From assembly GCA_050297015.1 (NCBI GenBank), contig JBNKRZ010000010.1, positions 1 to 26,436 on the forward strand: DNA of 26,436 nt, read 5' to 3'. Shown piece after piece: positions 1-6,427 of the stretch. A model generated the notes under the pieces. That model saw nothing but the letters and a program-made list of their open reading frames with translations. It was not told the origin of the DNA and ran no database searches. The position numbers were made by a program, and so were the translations under genes. This DNA comes from JACKJA01 sp050297015 (GTDB lineage: Bacteria > Pseudomonadota > Alphaproteobacteria > Micavibrionales > Micavibrionaceae). Numbering within the stretch: the first letter of the stretch is position 1; each line of letters opens with the position of its first letter.

Positions 1-1
1 C

Positions 2-178
2 GACAACAGCCCCATGAGCGGCGTCACTGGCGGAAGCCTGCCTGCCGAAATCTGGAAAGATGTGATGCTGGCCGCGCATAAAGAAGGGGGCTCTTACATC
101 CCCTCTTCCTCTTCACCGGTTGGCGCTTCCGACAATTTTTCGCGGCTCCTGCAACGCATTCTTAACCTGAATGAGTAG
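2..178 (+). CDS. Penicillin-binding protein, class A (C-terminal fragment, cut by window edge)
   Basis: The window opens inside this gene: codons run from base 2 to a TAG at 176-178, giving the last 58 residues. The stretch MSGVTGGSLPAEIWKDVM matches the end of the transpeptidase domain of bifunctional class A penicillin-binding proteins (PBP1A-like), where a VTGG.LPA.IW..FM block closes the fold. These enzymes polymerise and cross-link peptidoglycan in the periplasm. A serine-rich tail (SSSSPVGASDNFSRLLQRILNLNE) follows the domain. The catalytic SxxK, SxN and KTG motifs would lie upstream of the window, so subtype (1A versus 1C) cannot be told. It converges on the next gene with 12 bp between stop codons. 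Confidence 0.8.
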   Translation, partial: DNSPMSGVTGGSLPAEIWKDVMLAAHKEGGSYIPSSSSPVGASDNFSRLLQRILNLNE

Positions 179-190
179 AGCCGCCACCCT

Positions 191-616
191 TTACGTAAAA
201 ACCGTTTCCGAGAAGACCACATACTCGCCGGGCAGATTACCGATAAAGCGGCTTTCCCCGATCCGGTCCCAATGCCCTTTCAGAGCTACGATCGACTCCG
301 ACGGGCCATCGCAATCCCATGCCGTGCGTTGCAAGCTCCGGTCTACGAATGTCAGGAACTCACTGGGGAACGCCTGCCGCGGCGCCCACAGCCCCAAATC
401 CACTAACGTTTTCGCCACCAACGCATCGCTCTGATCCAGCATATCGGCAGTAAACTGGATGGCGGAGAGAATTTTGATTTCCATACGGCTGGTCGGCACG
501 TGGCGTATATGCCGCATAAAGCGGGCATATATTTCCATTTCATCCCTTTGCGTATCTGTGTTCTCCGGTGGCAGCGGTAAAATAACCTTTTCCATGTTTT
601 TGCGTACATTTTCCAT
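191..616 (-). CDS. Hypothetical protein, 141 aa
   Basis: I do not recognise this protein. I start it at the ATG at 616, because GGGAGG sits 8 nt upstream of it on the minus strand. An in-frame ATG at 679 would add 21 residues but lacks comparable support. The product is a soluble protein with no signal peptide or membrane segment. Residues about 25-70 look helical (EMEIYARFMRHIRHVPTSRMEIKILSAIQF), followed by a mixed segment rich in aromatic and acidic residues. The gene converges on the penicillin-binding protein gene. It appears to be monocistronic, with a long AT-rich upstream region that probably carries its control signals. Confidence 0.6.
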   Translation of the reverse strand: MENVRKNMEKVILPLPPENTDTQRDEMEIYARFMRHIRHVPTSRMEIKILSAIQFTADMLDQSDALVAKTLVDLGLWAPRQAFPSEFLTFVDRSLQRTAWDCDGPSESIVALKGHWDRIGESRFIGNLPGEYVVFSETVFT

Positions 617-736
617 GACGTGAACCTCCCTTATTATTTGTTGTCTTTCCCTGCTCAACACCCTTTTCGTATCTAACATCCTGTTGTGTATCTGTGGGGT
701 TCTCCCGTTCGTAATTTCAGGATTCGCCGCAAATAA

Positions 737-764
737 TTAAGAGAATCTTAACGCGCTTATTAAG
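737..764. promoter_or_regulatory. Cluster of AT-rich palindromes
   Basis: TTAAGA at 737-742 and TCTTAA at 746-751 form a perfect inverted repeat with a 3-nt centre. CTTA/TAAG at 756-764 forms a second one. Both lie in the gap between the hypothetical gene (start 616) and rnhA (stop 972). They may be protein-binding sites or simply reflect AT-rich composition; no regulator can be named. Confidence 0.3.
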
Positions 765-787
765 GGCCGCTAATAAACAGGATAAGC

Positions 788-796
788 TGTGGATAA
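788..796 (-). promoter_or_regulatory. Perfect DnaA-box sequence
   Basis: TGTGGATAA on the plus strand is the complement of the consensus DnaA box TTATCCACA. The octamer GGATAAGC occurs at 780-787 and again at 791-798, eleven bases apart, about one helical turn. I see only one full box, so this is not an origin. It could be a DnaA regulatory site or chance. Confidence 0.35.
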
Positions 797-871
797 GCGA
801 TAAAGCGAGGGCAAAAATGTATAAATTCCGAGCTGTCTTGCGAATCAATGTAAAGAAAAACAAAGGAAGAG

Positions 872-970
872 AAATGAGTCGAAAACAGTGTTTTTCGAGA
901 ACCGGCGCGCAGCGTATTTAAAGATACGTGAGCACCGGAAGCGTAGAAAAACGCTGTTTGCAGACCATTT
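872..970. repeat. Structured ~100-nt element, copy 1 (downstream of rnhA)
   Basis: Nested inverted repeats fold the whole stretch. AAATG 872-876 pairs with CATTT 966-970. AAACAGTGTTTTTC 883-896 pairs with 946-959 over 14 positions with one T-G wobble. CCGG 902-905 pairs with 935-938, and CGTAT 913-917 pairs with ATACG 924-928 around a TTAAAG loop. The internal loop GCAG/TGA and the terminal hairpin match copy 2 at 18192-18297. The element ends 1 nt short of the rnhA stop codon on the opposite strand. On the rnhA-sense strand a T-rich run follows it, so it may serve as a 3' end or terminator. Confidence 0.55.
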
Positions 971-971
971 A

Positions 972-1409
972 TCAATCTTTGCCGGGAATAGCCGCCACGG
1001 CCAGAGCATCGGCCCGCTCATTTTCCGGATGGCCGTTATGCCCTTTGACCCAATGCAGCGTCACATCGTGCTTTTGAATAAGCTCATCGAGCTGTTGCCA
1101 CAGCCCTTGATTTTTGACGGCTTTTTTATCGGCGGTTTTCCAGCCGCGCTTTTTCCAACCGTGCATCCATTTTTCGATACCGTCCTTGACGTAAGTGCTA
1201 TCGGTGTGGATTTCGACTTTCGCCGGTTTCTTCAGGGCCTCCAGCGCCTTAATCACCGCCGTCATTTCCATACGGTTGTTCGTCGTATCGGGATGCCCGC
1301 CGGACAGCTCTTTCTCATGCCCGTTCCAGCGCAGGATAGCCCCCCAGCCGCCCGGCCCGGGGTTTCCGCTGCACGCACCGTCCGTGTATATTTTAATGAT
1401 ATCAGACAA
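972..1409 (-). CDS. rnhA: Ribonuclease HI
   Basis: The 145-residue product is a complete RNase HI, which cleaves the RNA strand of RNA-DNA hybrids in the cytoplasm. The catalytic residues fall at exactly the Escherichia coli numbers: D10 (YTDGACSGNPGPG), E48 (NNRMEM), D70 (HTDSTY) and D134 (ERADALA), with H124 in the flexible loop. The start is TTG at 1409, with AAAGG about 9 nt upstream. I see no in-frame ATG that would keep the first beta strand. The start lies inside a small upstream ORF whose TGA (1402-1404) overlaps it by 8 nt, so translational coupling is likely. It is the last gene of the ispH-ygjV-like-rnhA run on the minus strand. Confidence 0.95.
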   Translation of the reverse strand: MSDIIKIYTDGACSGNPGPGGWGAILRWNGHEKELSGGHPDTTNNRMEMTAVIKALEALKKPAKVEIHTDSTYVKDGIEKWMHGWKKRGWKTADKKAVKNQGLWQQLDELIQKHDVTLHWVKGHNGHPENERADALAVAAIPGKD

Positions 1410-1451
1410 ACCTAAACACCTTTCTTATAACATCCCGGGCCGAGTCATTTC

Positions 1452-1510
1452 GGCGCGAAGCGGCAATGCCGCGTGCGCCAGCCCGCCCACGCAGCTTCGC
1501 TGCTTCGGGC
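1452..1510. repeat. Two adjacent palindromic repeat units within the rnhA duplication
   Basis: Hairpin one (1452-1479) pairs GGCGC 1452-1456 with GCGCC 1475-1479, and GCGGC 1460-1464 with GCCGC 1468-1472. Hairpin two (1481-1510) pairs GCCCG with CGGGC and GCAGC 1491-1495 with GCTGC 1499-1503. The second unit resembles the CCCACGCAC...TGCTTCGGG hairpins at 7474-7540, so it probably belongs to the same dispersed family. Confidence 0.6.
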
Positions 1511-1517
1511 GCAAAAA

Positions 1518-1563
1518 GCCCGGGGTTTCCGCTGCACGCACCGTCCGTGTATATTTCAATGAT
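1518..1563. repeat. Direct repeat of the rnhA 5' coding region (second copy at 1355-1400)
   Basis: Bases 1518-1556 are identical to 1355-1393 (39 of 39). After one mismatch the match continues for six bases, so 45 of 46 agree. The unit covers rnhA codons for IYTDGACSGNPG. The two copies are 163 bp apart and enclose hairpin repeats, consistent with a recent duplication. Confidence 0.85.
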
Positions 1564-1615
1564 TGAATCGCTCATGGGGAGCGACTATGCCTGAAACATC
1601 ATGAAAGTGAAAGCC

Positions 1616-2152
1616 CTACTCCGCCGGGACCAAAAGCGCCTGCCGCCGCGCCTGTTCTTCGCGGTAAATCGCCAGAAGGTAGGAAAGCAAGAGGATCACA
1701 TCGCCTATGACAACCAGATACAACCCTTCCATCGTACCGAACCCTATCCACATTGTCGTCGGGATCAGGTTACCCAAACGCATCATCTGCTGGGTTTTGA
1801 AGGACTCTGAAAAACGAACCATCACGACCGCCGCTAAAGGCAGGATATCCGAAGGCCCCTGATAAACCACGGCAATGCTTAAGCACGCCATCAAAACGGC
1901 AATCCCCAGCCGTAAAGGCAACGTTTTATCCAGCATACGCGCCGGGATCAGCGCCTGTGCAACCGAGGAACTCCCCGCGATCAAAAGCGCCAGCGTGGCC
2001 GCCGGTTCACCCATACCGTAAAAATACGAACCGAAGAAAAAACAGGCGACCACGTTACCGACAAGCATCGCCCGCCGCCCCGGCAAATGCGGCATGGAAA
2101 AAGAAATCAAAAAAGCCGTACATAAAAGAGCATTTAAAAAGAGCGTTTCCAT
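1616..2152 (-). CDS. YgjV-like inner membrane protein
   Basis: The 178-residue product is strongly hydrophobic, with about five to six membrane segments: roughly residues 3-20, 28-45, 50-68, 80-97, 102-112 and 135-160. The overall pattern matches the YgjV family of bacterial inner membrane proteins (Pfam Imp-YgjV), whose function is unknown. Supporting signals are the early GRRAMLVGNVVACFFFGSYF segment and the late MWIGFGTMEGLYLVVIGDVILLLSYLLAIYR region, described from memory. There is no cleavable signal peptide. The start is the ATG at 2152, 35 nt after the ispH stop, so the two genes are probably co-transcribed. A strong ribosome-binding site is not evident. Confidence 0.7.
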   Translation of the reverse strand: METLFLNALLCTAFLISFSMPHLPGRRAMLVGNVVACFFFGSYFYGMGEPAATLALLIAGSSSVAQALIPARMLDKTLPLRLGIAVLMACLSIAVVYQGPSDILPLAAVVMVRFSESFKTQQMMRLGNLIPTTMWIGFGTMEGLYLVVIGDVILLLSYLLAIYREEQARRQALLVPAE

Positions 2153-2187
2153 GCGCTCATTTTATGTCCAACGTGTTAAATAAAAGT

Positions 2188-3135
2188 TTACACCGCCACC
2201 GCCTTGGGCAATTTGAACGTAATATTTTCGCGGGCGATGGATTGCTCCTCGACGGCCACGTCAAAACGTGTCCGCAAAGCCGTGATAATCTCCTCCACCA
2301 GCACCTCCGGCGCGGAAGCCCCGGCGCTAAGCCCCAGCACTTGCACACCGTTTAGCCAATCCCAATCAATGTCCGCCGCCCGCTGGATCAATATAGCCTT
2401 TTCACAGCCATGAGATTTAGCAACTTCAGCCAACCGCCGCGAATTGGATGAATTCGGCGCGCCAATCACGATCAACGCCTCGCAATCCCGCGCAATACTG
2501 CGCACGGCGCCCTGCCGGTTGGTCGTGGCATAGCATATATCTTCCTTGTGCGGCCCCTCTATAGCGGGGAAGCGCTCTTGCAGCGCCGCTACGATCTCCG
2601 CCGTATCCTCAACCGATAGCGTGGTCTGCGTGCAATACGCCAGATTAGCGGAATCACAAACATCCATCAGCGCCACATCCGCCACCGTTTCCACCAGCAT
2701 CACGGCACCTTCCGGCAACTGTCCCATTGTGCCGATAACTTCCGGGTGCCCCTTATGCCCGATCAGGATAATCCGCCGCCCGTTTTTGTAATGCCGTTCA
2801 GCCTCCCGGTGGACTTTACTCACCAAAGGGCACGTCGCATCGATATAGAACATTTTCCGCTTTTCTGCGGCTTCCGGCACGGATTTAGGCACACCGTGAG
2901 CAGAGAAAATCACGGGCTGGCCGTCATGGGGAATTTCATCCAGAGCCTCCACAAACACTGCGCCCTTGGCCTTCAGTCCATCCACAACAAACTTATTGTG
3001 CACAATTTCATGCCGCACATAAACCGGCGCGCCATAACGCTCCAGCGCACGCTCGACGATCTGAATCGCCCGGTCAACCCCGGCGCAAAAGCCGCGCGGC
3101 GCGGCGAGGATAATTTTTAAAAACGGTTTTTCCAT
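2188..3135 (-). CDS. ispH: 4-hydroxy-3-methylbut-2-enyl diphosphate reductase
   Basis: IspH (LytB) catalyses the last MEP-pathway step, reducing HMBPP to IPP and DMAPP with a 4Fe-4S cluster. The 315-residue protein has the three cluster cysteines C17 (RGFCAGV), C102 (DATCPLV) and C201 (EDICYATTNRQ). It also has the substrate histidines H46, H80 and H130 and the catalytic glutamate in GHPEVIGT (E132). The phosphate-binding SSNSRRL segment is present, and the length is normal. It heads a minus-strand run with the ygjV-like gene and rnhA. A divergent lipoprotein gene starts at 3249, so the 113 bp between them should hold both promoters. The window also has dxs and ispA from the same pathway, but not linked as one operon. 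Confidence 0.97.
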   Translation of the reverse strand: MEKPFLKIILAAPRGFCAGVDRAIQIVERALERYGAPVYVRHEIVHNKFVVDGLKAKGAVFVEALDEIPHDGQPVIFSAHGVPKSVPEAAEKRKMFYIDATCPLVSKVHREAERHYKNGRRIILIGHKGHPEVIGTMGQLPEGAVMLVETVADVALMDVCDSANLAYCTQTTLSVEDTAEIVAALQERFPAIEGPHKEDICYATTNRQGAVRSIARDCEALIVIGAPNSSNSRRLAEVAKSHGCEKAILIQRAADIDWDWLNGVQVLGLSAGASAPEVLVEEIITALRTRFDVAVEEQSIARENITFKLPKAVAV

Positions 3136-3248
3136 GCTCTTTCTCTATACGATAGCGAATTAAAAATCCATCCCTCTTGCCTCTTGCTTAAACGCTCATA
3201 CTTGCTTAGGTTAGGCTCATACCAAAATTCATTGCTAACGAGGTTGCC

Positions 3249-4397
3249 ATGCGCCCCATGAGAAGCTTGATCTGTCTTGCGCTTTTTCCTTTCCTGACAT
3301 TGCCTTTAGGGGGGTGTGAGACCTTGGACCAAAGTTATAAGTCCGTAAAGAACACCTTTAGCAACATGGACTTTTCCTTGCCCTCTTTGAGTGCCACGCC
3401 GAAGAACAATAACAGCACGGAAACGGAATGCCCGAATATAAAAATCGTCGATGAGCTAAACCAGATCAACCAGTTCAGCGATGATTCCACTCCAACGCCG
3501 GAGACGAATATTTCCCACGCGCACTTTGCCGATATCAAGGCGCGCTGCCGGATAAACGAGCACAACATCATCGCCGATATGGAGATTTATTTCGAAGGCG
3601 ATCTCGGCCCCCAAGCCGCCGCATGGGAAACAGAACAGCGCGATTTTGCCTACCCCTATTTCATAGCCATCACAGCGCCGAACGGTCAGATCATCACCAA
3701 GGAGGTTTTTGCCCTGCCCCTGTCCTATGACGCCGATTCGATCCACACCGCCGCACAGGAAAACCTCAACCAGATTATCCCCCTGAACGGCAACCTGTTC
3801 ACCGGCGAGCATACACTTATGTTGGGGTTCCAGCTTACAAACGATCAGCTTGCCTATAACCGGAGCCACCGCGGCGCACCGATTTTGGTCAAGCCAAAAC
3901 CTCTTTCTTCCTCATCCGCGAACGCTGGCGAAGAAGAGATCGAACGTAACACTCTGGAGCAAATCACCATCACGGATGACGGACAAGTCATAAGCGAACC
4001 GCTCCCCGTTGAACCGGAAGCGGCTATGGAGCCACCCGCAGCCCCTCAAAATAACGTGCGGGAATATATCGTCACACCGCGGGAACGCATGCCTCTTCCA
4101 GAAACACAGACAGCAAACATCGCGACAGGCACACCCGTGCCGGTGCACAAACCCTCCGTTCCGCAAGCGGCCGCGCGCAAGCCTTTTGAAAAAACGGTTC
4201 AGAAACACCATGCCGCCGAACCCCTTATGTACGGCTATGAGGAAGAAGTCGTTGTGGCGCCCGCTCCGACAACTCCGGCTGTCTCTACGGCTCCGGTCGC
4301 ACCGATCGCCCCCGCCGCACCCGTGCAACAACCTGCCGTCTATACCCCGGATGAGCCGATTGACATGACCGCCCCGCTACCAGAGGAAGGGGAATAA
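3249..4397 (+). CDS. Putative lipoprotein with proline/alanine-rich C-terminus
   Basis: The 382-residue product begins with a lipoprotein signal peptide: a short basic N-terminus, a hydrophobic core (LICLALFPFLTLP) and the lipobox LGGC, with C23 as the predicted lipidated residue. The start ATG at 3249 has GAGG about 7 nt upstream. Residues about 55-215 look like a folded domain with beta-rich segments (IIADMEIYFEGDLGPQ, FIAITAPNGQIITKEVFALP, HTLMLGFQLT). From about 216 on it is low-complexity, ending in a PA-rich stretch (APTTPAVSTAPVAPIAPAAP) that may span the periplasm or be disordered. I do not recognise the folded domain. Its stop is 6 bp from the stop of the convergent epimerase gene, with no terminator between them. 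Confidence 0.75.
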   Translation: MRPMRSLICLALFPFLTLPLGGCETLDQSYKSVKNTFSNMDFSLPSLSATPKNNNSTETECPNIKIVDELNQINQFSDDSTPTPETNISHAHFADIKARCRINEHNIIADMEIYFEGDLGPQAAAWETEQRDFAYPYFIAITAPNGQIITKEVFALPLSYDADSIHTAAQENLNQIIPLNGNLFTGEHTLMLGFQLTNDQLAYNRSHRGAPILVKPKPLSSSSANAGEEEIERNTLEQITITDDGQVISEPLPVEPEAAMEPPAAPQNNVREYIVTPRERMPLPETQTANIATGTPVPVHKPSVPQAAARKPFEKTVQKHHAAEPLMYGYEEEVVVAPAPTTPAVSTAPVAPIAPAAPVQQPAVYTPDEPIDMTAPLPEEGE

Positions 4398-4403
4398 AGC
4401 CCC

Positions 4404-5678
4404 TTACCCCGCCTTTACAAGCCTCTTCACAAGAGCGGACAAACGGCGGCGCAAAGCATAAAGAAAGACAAGAGGCCGCAGCGCTAACGATTTTGACACC
4501 CCGCGCCCGGCCAGAACGCCTCGTGCTTCCATAATCCCGAAATACACATGATAGGGCGTTGTTGCGGGCATATAATCCGTCACAGCGGTCAAGTCGCGCT
4601 GCAACCATTCCATCCAGAATCCTCGCTCATGCATATAGCGGGCATTAAAAACAGCGACCATATCGGCGACACGCTTTTTCAGAGCACTCTTATCCGGATC
4701 GTCCACATAATCCAGCATCAAAGCATTCGCCTTCAGCGCCTCTGTAAAGGGCCATATGCGCTTGGTGTCGGCGATCATCTCGCCCTCCGGCGTCAGCTCA
4801 TCATAGATACCGCCATATTTTTCATCCCAGCCATAGCGGTTGGCCCATTGCAGAAGCCCCCAGCACAGATCGTCATAAACCGCCGGGTCATCTTTGAGCG
4901 CCGCATGTTTTTTCAAAAGCCATATCCACTCGCAATAATGTCCCGGCTCCGCCACAATCCGGCCGTCTTCATTTGGCTGCGGGACAAACATATCCGTGTA
5001 ATATTCGCTTAAAAACCCCGTTTCGGGCTTGTAGAAATACTGCATAAACAGCCCGACCATTTCATCAGCCATGCGCATAAAAGCCGACTCATCCCAAGTT
5101 TCCGCCGCAAACAAACACGCTTCAAGGAAATGCATGTGCGATTCGTGCCGCCGCACATTGTCCATCGGCACCAAATGTTCGTCCAGCGCCTCCACCAAGC
5201 CCGGCATCACACCGGTGCGAAAATTTTTGTCAATAAAGGCGATCGTTTCCACGGCCAGCGCGTGCGCCTTTTCATCTTGCGTTGCCCGGTAATAATGGGA
5301 CAGGGCAAAAATCACAAAAGCCAGTGCATAAAGATCATAGCTATTGTCCAGCGGCTTGCCCTCATCATCGACGCTAAAGCGCCAAGCACCCGTTTGCGGC
5401 ACATAATATGTCGCTACGATATAATCAAAAACGCCCTTTAAATCCGGCGCGAAAGAGGGATTTTCCGTTTGCGCAACGGCATGCGCGTACAAAGCCAATT
5501 GGCGGCACTGGGTTAATAAGCGCCGCTGCCCGGTCAGGATCGGCTGGAATCCGTGCCCCATTCGTTCGTAAAAACCGCCCAACGTGTTATCCGCAAAGGC
5601 TTCATACCATTTGGGAACCCAGCGCTGTAAAAGCTTGCAGGAAAGATGTTCTACCGTCGTGTGTGTGCCGTGTGCCAT
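4404..5678 (-). CDS. AGE-family sugar epimerase/isomerase (mannose isomerase-like)
   Basis: The 424-residue protein is a member of the N-acylglucosamine 2-epimerase superfamily, with an (alpha/alpha)6 barrel. Family motifs are in order: RLLTQCRQ (residues 53-60), HMHFLEA (181-187), EPGHYCEW (244-251, catalytic H247), KRIWPFTEA (306-314) and TPYHVYFG with H377, the second acid/base histidine. Members include N-acetylglucosamine 2-epimerase, mannose isomerase and cellobiose epimerase. The sequence does not fix the substrate; the motif spacing fits the bacterial mannose/mannose-6-phosphate isomerase-like branch. No signal peptide, so it is cytoplasmic. The basic C-terminal tail (ALRRRLSALVKRLVKAG) after the barrel is unusual. 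It is divergent from xseB. Confidence 0.85.
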   Translation of the reverse strand: MAHGTHTTVEHLSCKLLQRWVPKWYEAFADNTLGGFYERMGHGFQPILTGQRRLLTQCRQLALYAHAVAQTENPSFAPDLKGVFDYIVATYYVPQTGAWRFSVDDEGKPLDNSYDLYALAFVIFALSHYYRATQDEKAHALAVETIAFIDKNFRTGVMPGLVEALDEHLVPMDNVRRHESHMHFLEACLFAAETWDESAFMRMADEMVGLFMQYFYKPETGFLSEYYTDMFVPQPNEDGRIVAEPGHYCEWIWLLKKHAALKDDPAVYDDLCWGLLQWANRYGWDEKYGGIYDELTPEGEMIADTKRIWPFTEALKANALMLDYVDDPDKSALKKRVADMVAVFNARYMHERGFWMEWLQRDLTAVTDYMPATTPYHVYFGIMEARGVLAGRGVSKSLALRPLVFLYALRRRLSALVKRLVKAG

Positions 5679-5750
5679 AGGATCTCATATTAAATTATTG
5701 AGTTCATTTTTACAATTCGCTATCCGCGCGTACAAGCCAAAAGCAAAAGC

Positions 5751-5779
5751 TTGAGATTTGCCTTAATCTCGCGTAGACT
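5751..5779 (+). promoter_or_regulatory. Predicted xseB promoter giving a leaderless mRNA
   Basis: TTGAGA at 5751-5756 and TAGACT at 5774-5779 are spaced 17 bp apart. The xseB ATG starts 9 bases after the -10 box, so transcription would begin at or within a base or two of the start codon. There is no Shine-Dalgarno sequence before the ATG, which agrees with leaderless translation. Confidence 0.45.
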
Positions 5780-5787
5780 GCGGCGTT

Positions 5788-6033
5788 ATGAATGATGCAT
5801 CCCCTATTGAAAGCTTAAGCTTCGAAGACGCCTTGAGCGAGTTGGAAACCATTGTCCGGGCGCTGGAAAGCGGTCAGGCAAAGCTGGAAGAATCCATTTC
5901 ATCCTATGAACGCGGCATAGCCTTGAAAAAACATTGCGAGGCCAAACTCCGCGAGGCACAGGAAAAGATTGAAAAAATTACCGTAACCGCCGATGGAAGC
6001 GTTACAACCGCTCCCTTCGATACAGAGAGTTAA
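5788..6033 (+). CDS. xseB: Exodeoxyribonuclease VII small subunit
   Basis: The 81-residue product has the XseB signature: LSFEDALSELETIVRALESGQAKLEESISSYERGIALKKHCEAKL in two coiled-coil helices at residues 10-65. XseB binds the large subunit XseA to form the enzyme that degrades single-stranded DNA. xseA is not in the window. XseB upstream of ispA and dxs is a common bacterial order. Here the order is interrupted by a GIY-YIG gene and palindromes immediately after the xseB stop. The gene appears to be the first of the run, with the promoter described at 5751. Confidence 0.95.
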   Translation: MNDASPIESLSFEDALSELETIVRALESGQAKLEESISSYERGIALKKHCEAKLREAQEKIEKITVTADGSVTTAPFDTES

Positions 6034-6064
6034 CGTCACCCCTGCGTAGGCGGGGGTCCGGCAA
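6034..6064 (-). repeat. Palindromic repeat, left flank of the GIY-YIG gene
   Basis: ACCCCTGC 6038-6045 pairs with GCGGGGGT 6050-6057 (one T-G wobble) around a GTAG loop. The unit starts directly after the xseB stop. Read on the minus strand it has the same layout as the right flank at 6365-6399: a GAC/CAG-like lead, a CCCGC stem, then TGACG. The two flanks are therefore in inverted orientation around the nuclease gene. Confidence 0.65.
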
Positions 6065-6070
6065 AAATAA

Positions 6071-6364
6071 ATGCATGAAAAGAAATTTTACGTCTACATA
6101 TTGGCAAAGGAGAGAAATTCAAAATTTTACGTTGGCGTGACATCGAACTTGATGCAAAGAATATCTGAACACAAAAACAACATAAAATGCCCGTTCACAA
6201 CAAAATATGGCGTAAAAAGATTGGTTTATTACGAGGTCCACGACGAAGCCGAGCATGCTTTCCAACGGGAAAAACGGCTCAAGAAATGGAATCGTCCATG
6301 GAAAATGCGCCTGATTGAGGAAATGAACCCGGACTGGACAGATTTATACGAAACCTTATTTTGA
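6071..6364 (+). CDS. Small GIY-YIG family nuclease
   Basis: The 97-residue protein is a stand-alone GIY-YIG domain. The degenerate GIY appears as VYI (8-10) and YIG as YVG (20-22). R30 and H34 follow in RISEHK, and the metal-binding glutamate is probably E67 in FQREKRLKKW. It ends NPDWTDLYETLF, as small proteins of this class often do. Such domains cut or nick DNA; single-domain members are related to YhbQ/UPF0213 and their biological roles are poorly known. The gene has no ribosome-binding site that I can see and sits between xseB and ispA. Inverted palindromes flank it within 40 bp on each side, suggesting it arrived as a cassette. Codon use is more AT-rich than in xseB and ispA. Confidence 0.88.
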   Translation: MHEKKFYVYILAKERNSKFYVGVTSNLMQRISEHKNNIKCPFTTKYGVKRLVYYEVHDEAEHAFQREKRLKKWNRPWKMRLIEEMNPDWTDLYETLF

Positions 6365-6399
6365 CCAGATGCCCGCCTAAAGCGGGCACGACGATAGAG
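6365..6399 (+). repeat. Palindromic repeat, right flank of the GIY-YIG gene
   Basis: TGCCCGC 6370-6376 pairs perfectly with GCGGGCA 6382-6388 around a CTAAA loop and is followed by CGACGATA. The unit aligns with the repeat inside dxs at 7831-7862. There the stem is ATTCCCGC/GCGGGAAT, so the T-A pair in dxs is a G-C pair here. It begins right after the nuclease stop codon. Confidence 0.7.
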
Positions 6400-6427
6400 A
6401 GAACAAAGAAAAAAGGAACCCCCAACC

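Larger units (their letters stand above)
1402..1575 (-). pseudogene. Truncated duplicate of the rnhA 5' end, forming a 57-aa upstream ORF
   Basis: The minus strand from the ATG at 1575 encodes MSDSIIEIYTDGACSGNPG, nearly identical to the RNase HI N-terminus. It then runs into about 38 residues with no RNase H similarity, ending at the TGA 1402-1404. That tail comes from hairpin repeats at 1452-1510 (LFAPEAAKLRGRAG, then ASRRNDSA). The catalytic E48, D70 and D134 equivalents are missing, so it cannot be an active nuclease. It starts with ATG whereas the intact rnhA uses TTG. This suggests that the duplicate keeps the ancestral start region and the full gene was re-initiated downstream. It may still be translated and feed ribosomes into rnhA. 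Confidence 0.6.

Noticed and set aside
171..434. 87-aa plus-strand ORF after the PBP stop
   Set aside because: It is antisense to the better-supported gene at 191-616, which has a strong ribosome-binding site.
788..796. Replication origin
   Set aside because: Only one full DnaA box and no dnaA, dnaN, parA or hemE neighbourhood.
760..975. 71-aa minus-strand ORF between rnhA and the hypothetical gene
   Set aside because: Its sequence is the structured element and AT-rich palindromes; no ribosome-binding site and no protein-like pattern.
4398..4403. Terminator between the lipoprotein and epimerase genes
   Set aside because: Only 6 bp separate the stop codons and no hairpin with a T-run is seen around them.
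6071..6364. GIY-YIG gene as part of an intron or intein
   Set aside because: It stands between genes, interrupts no reading frame, and no intron-like or splicing motifs are visible.
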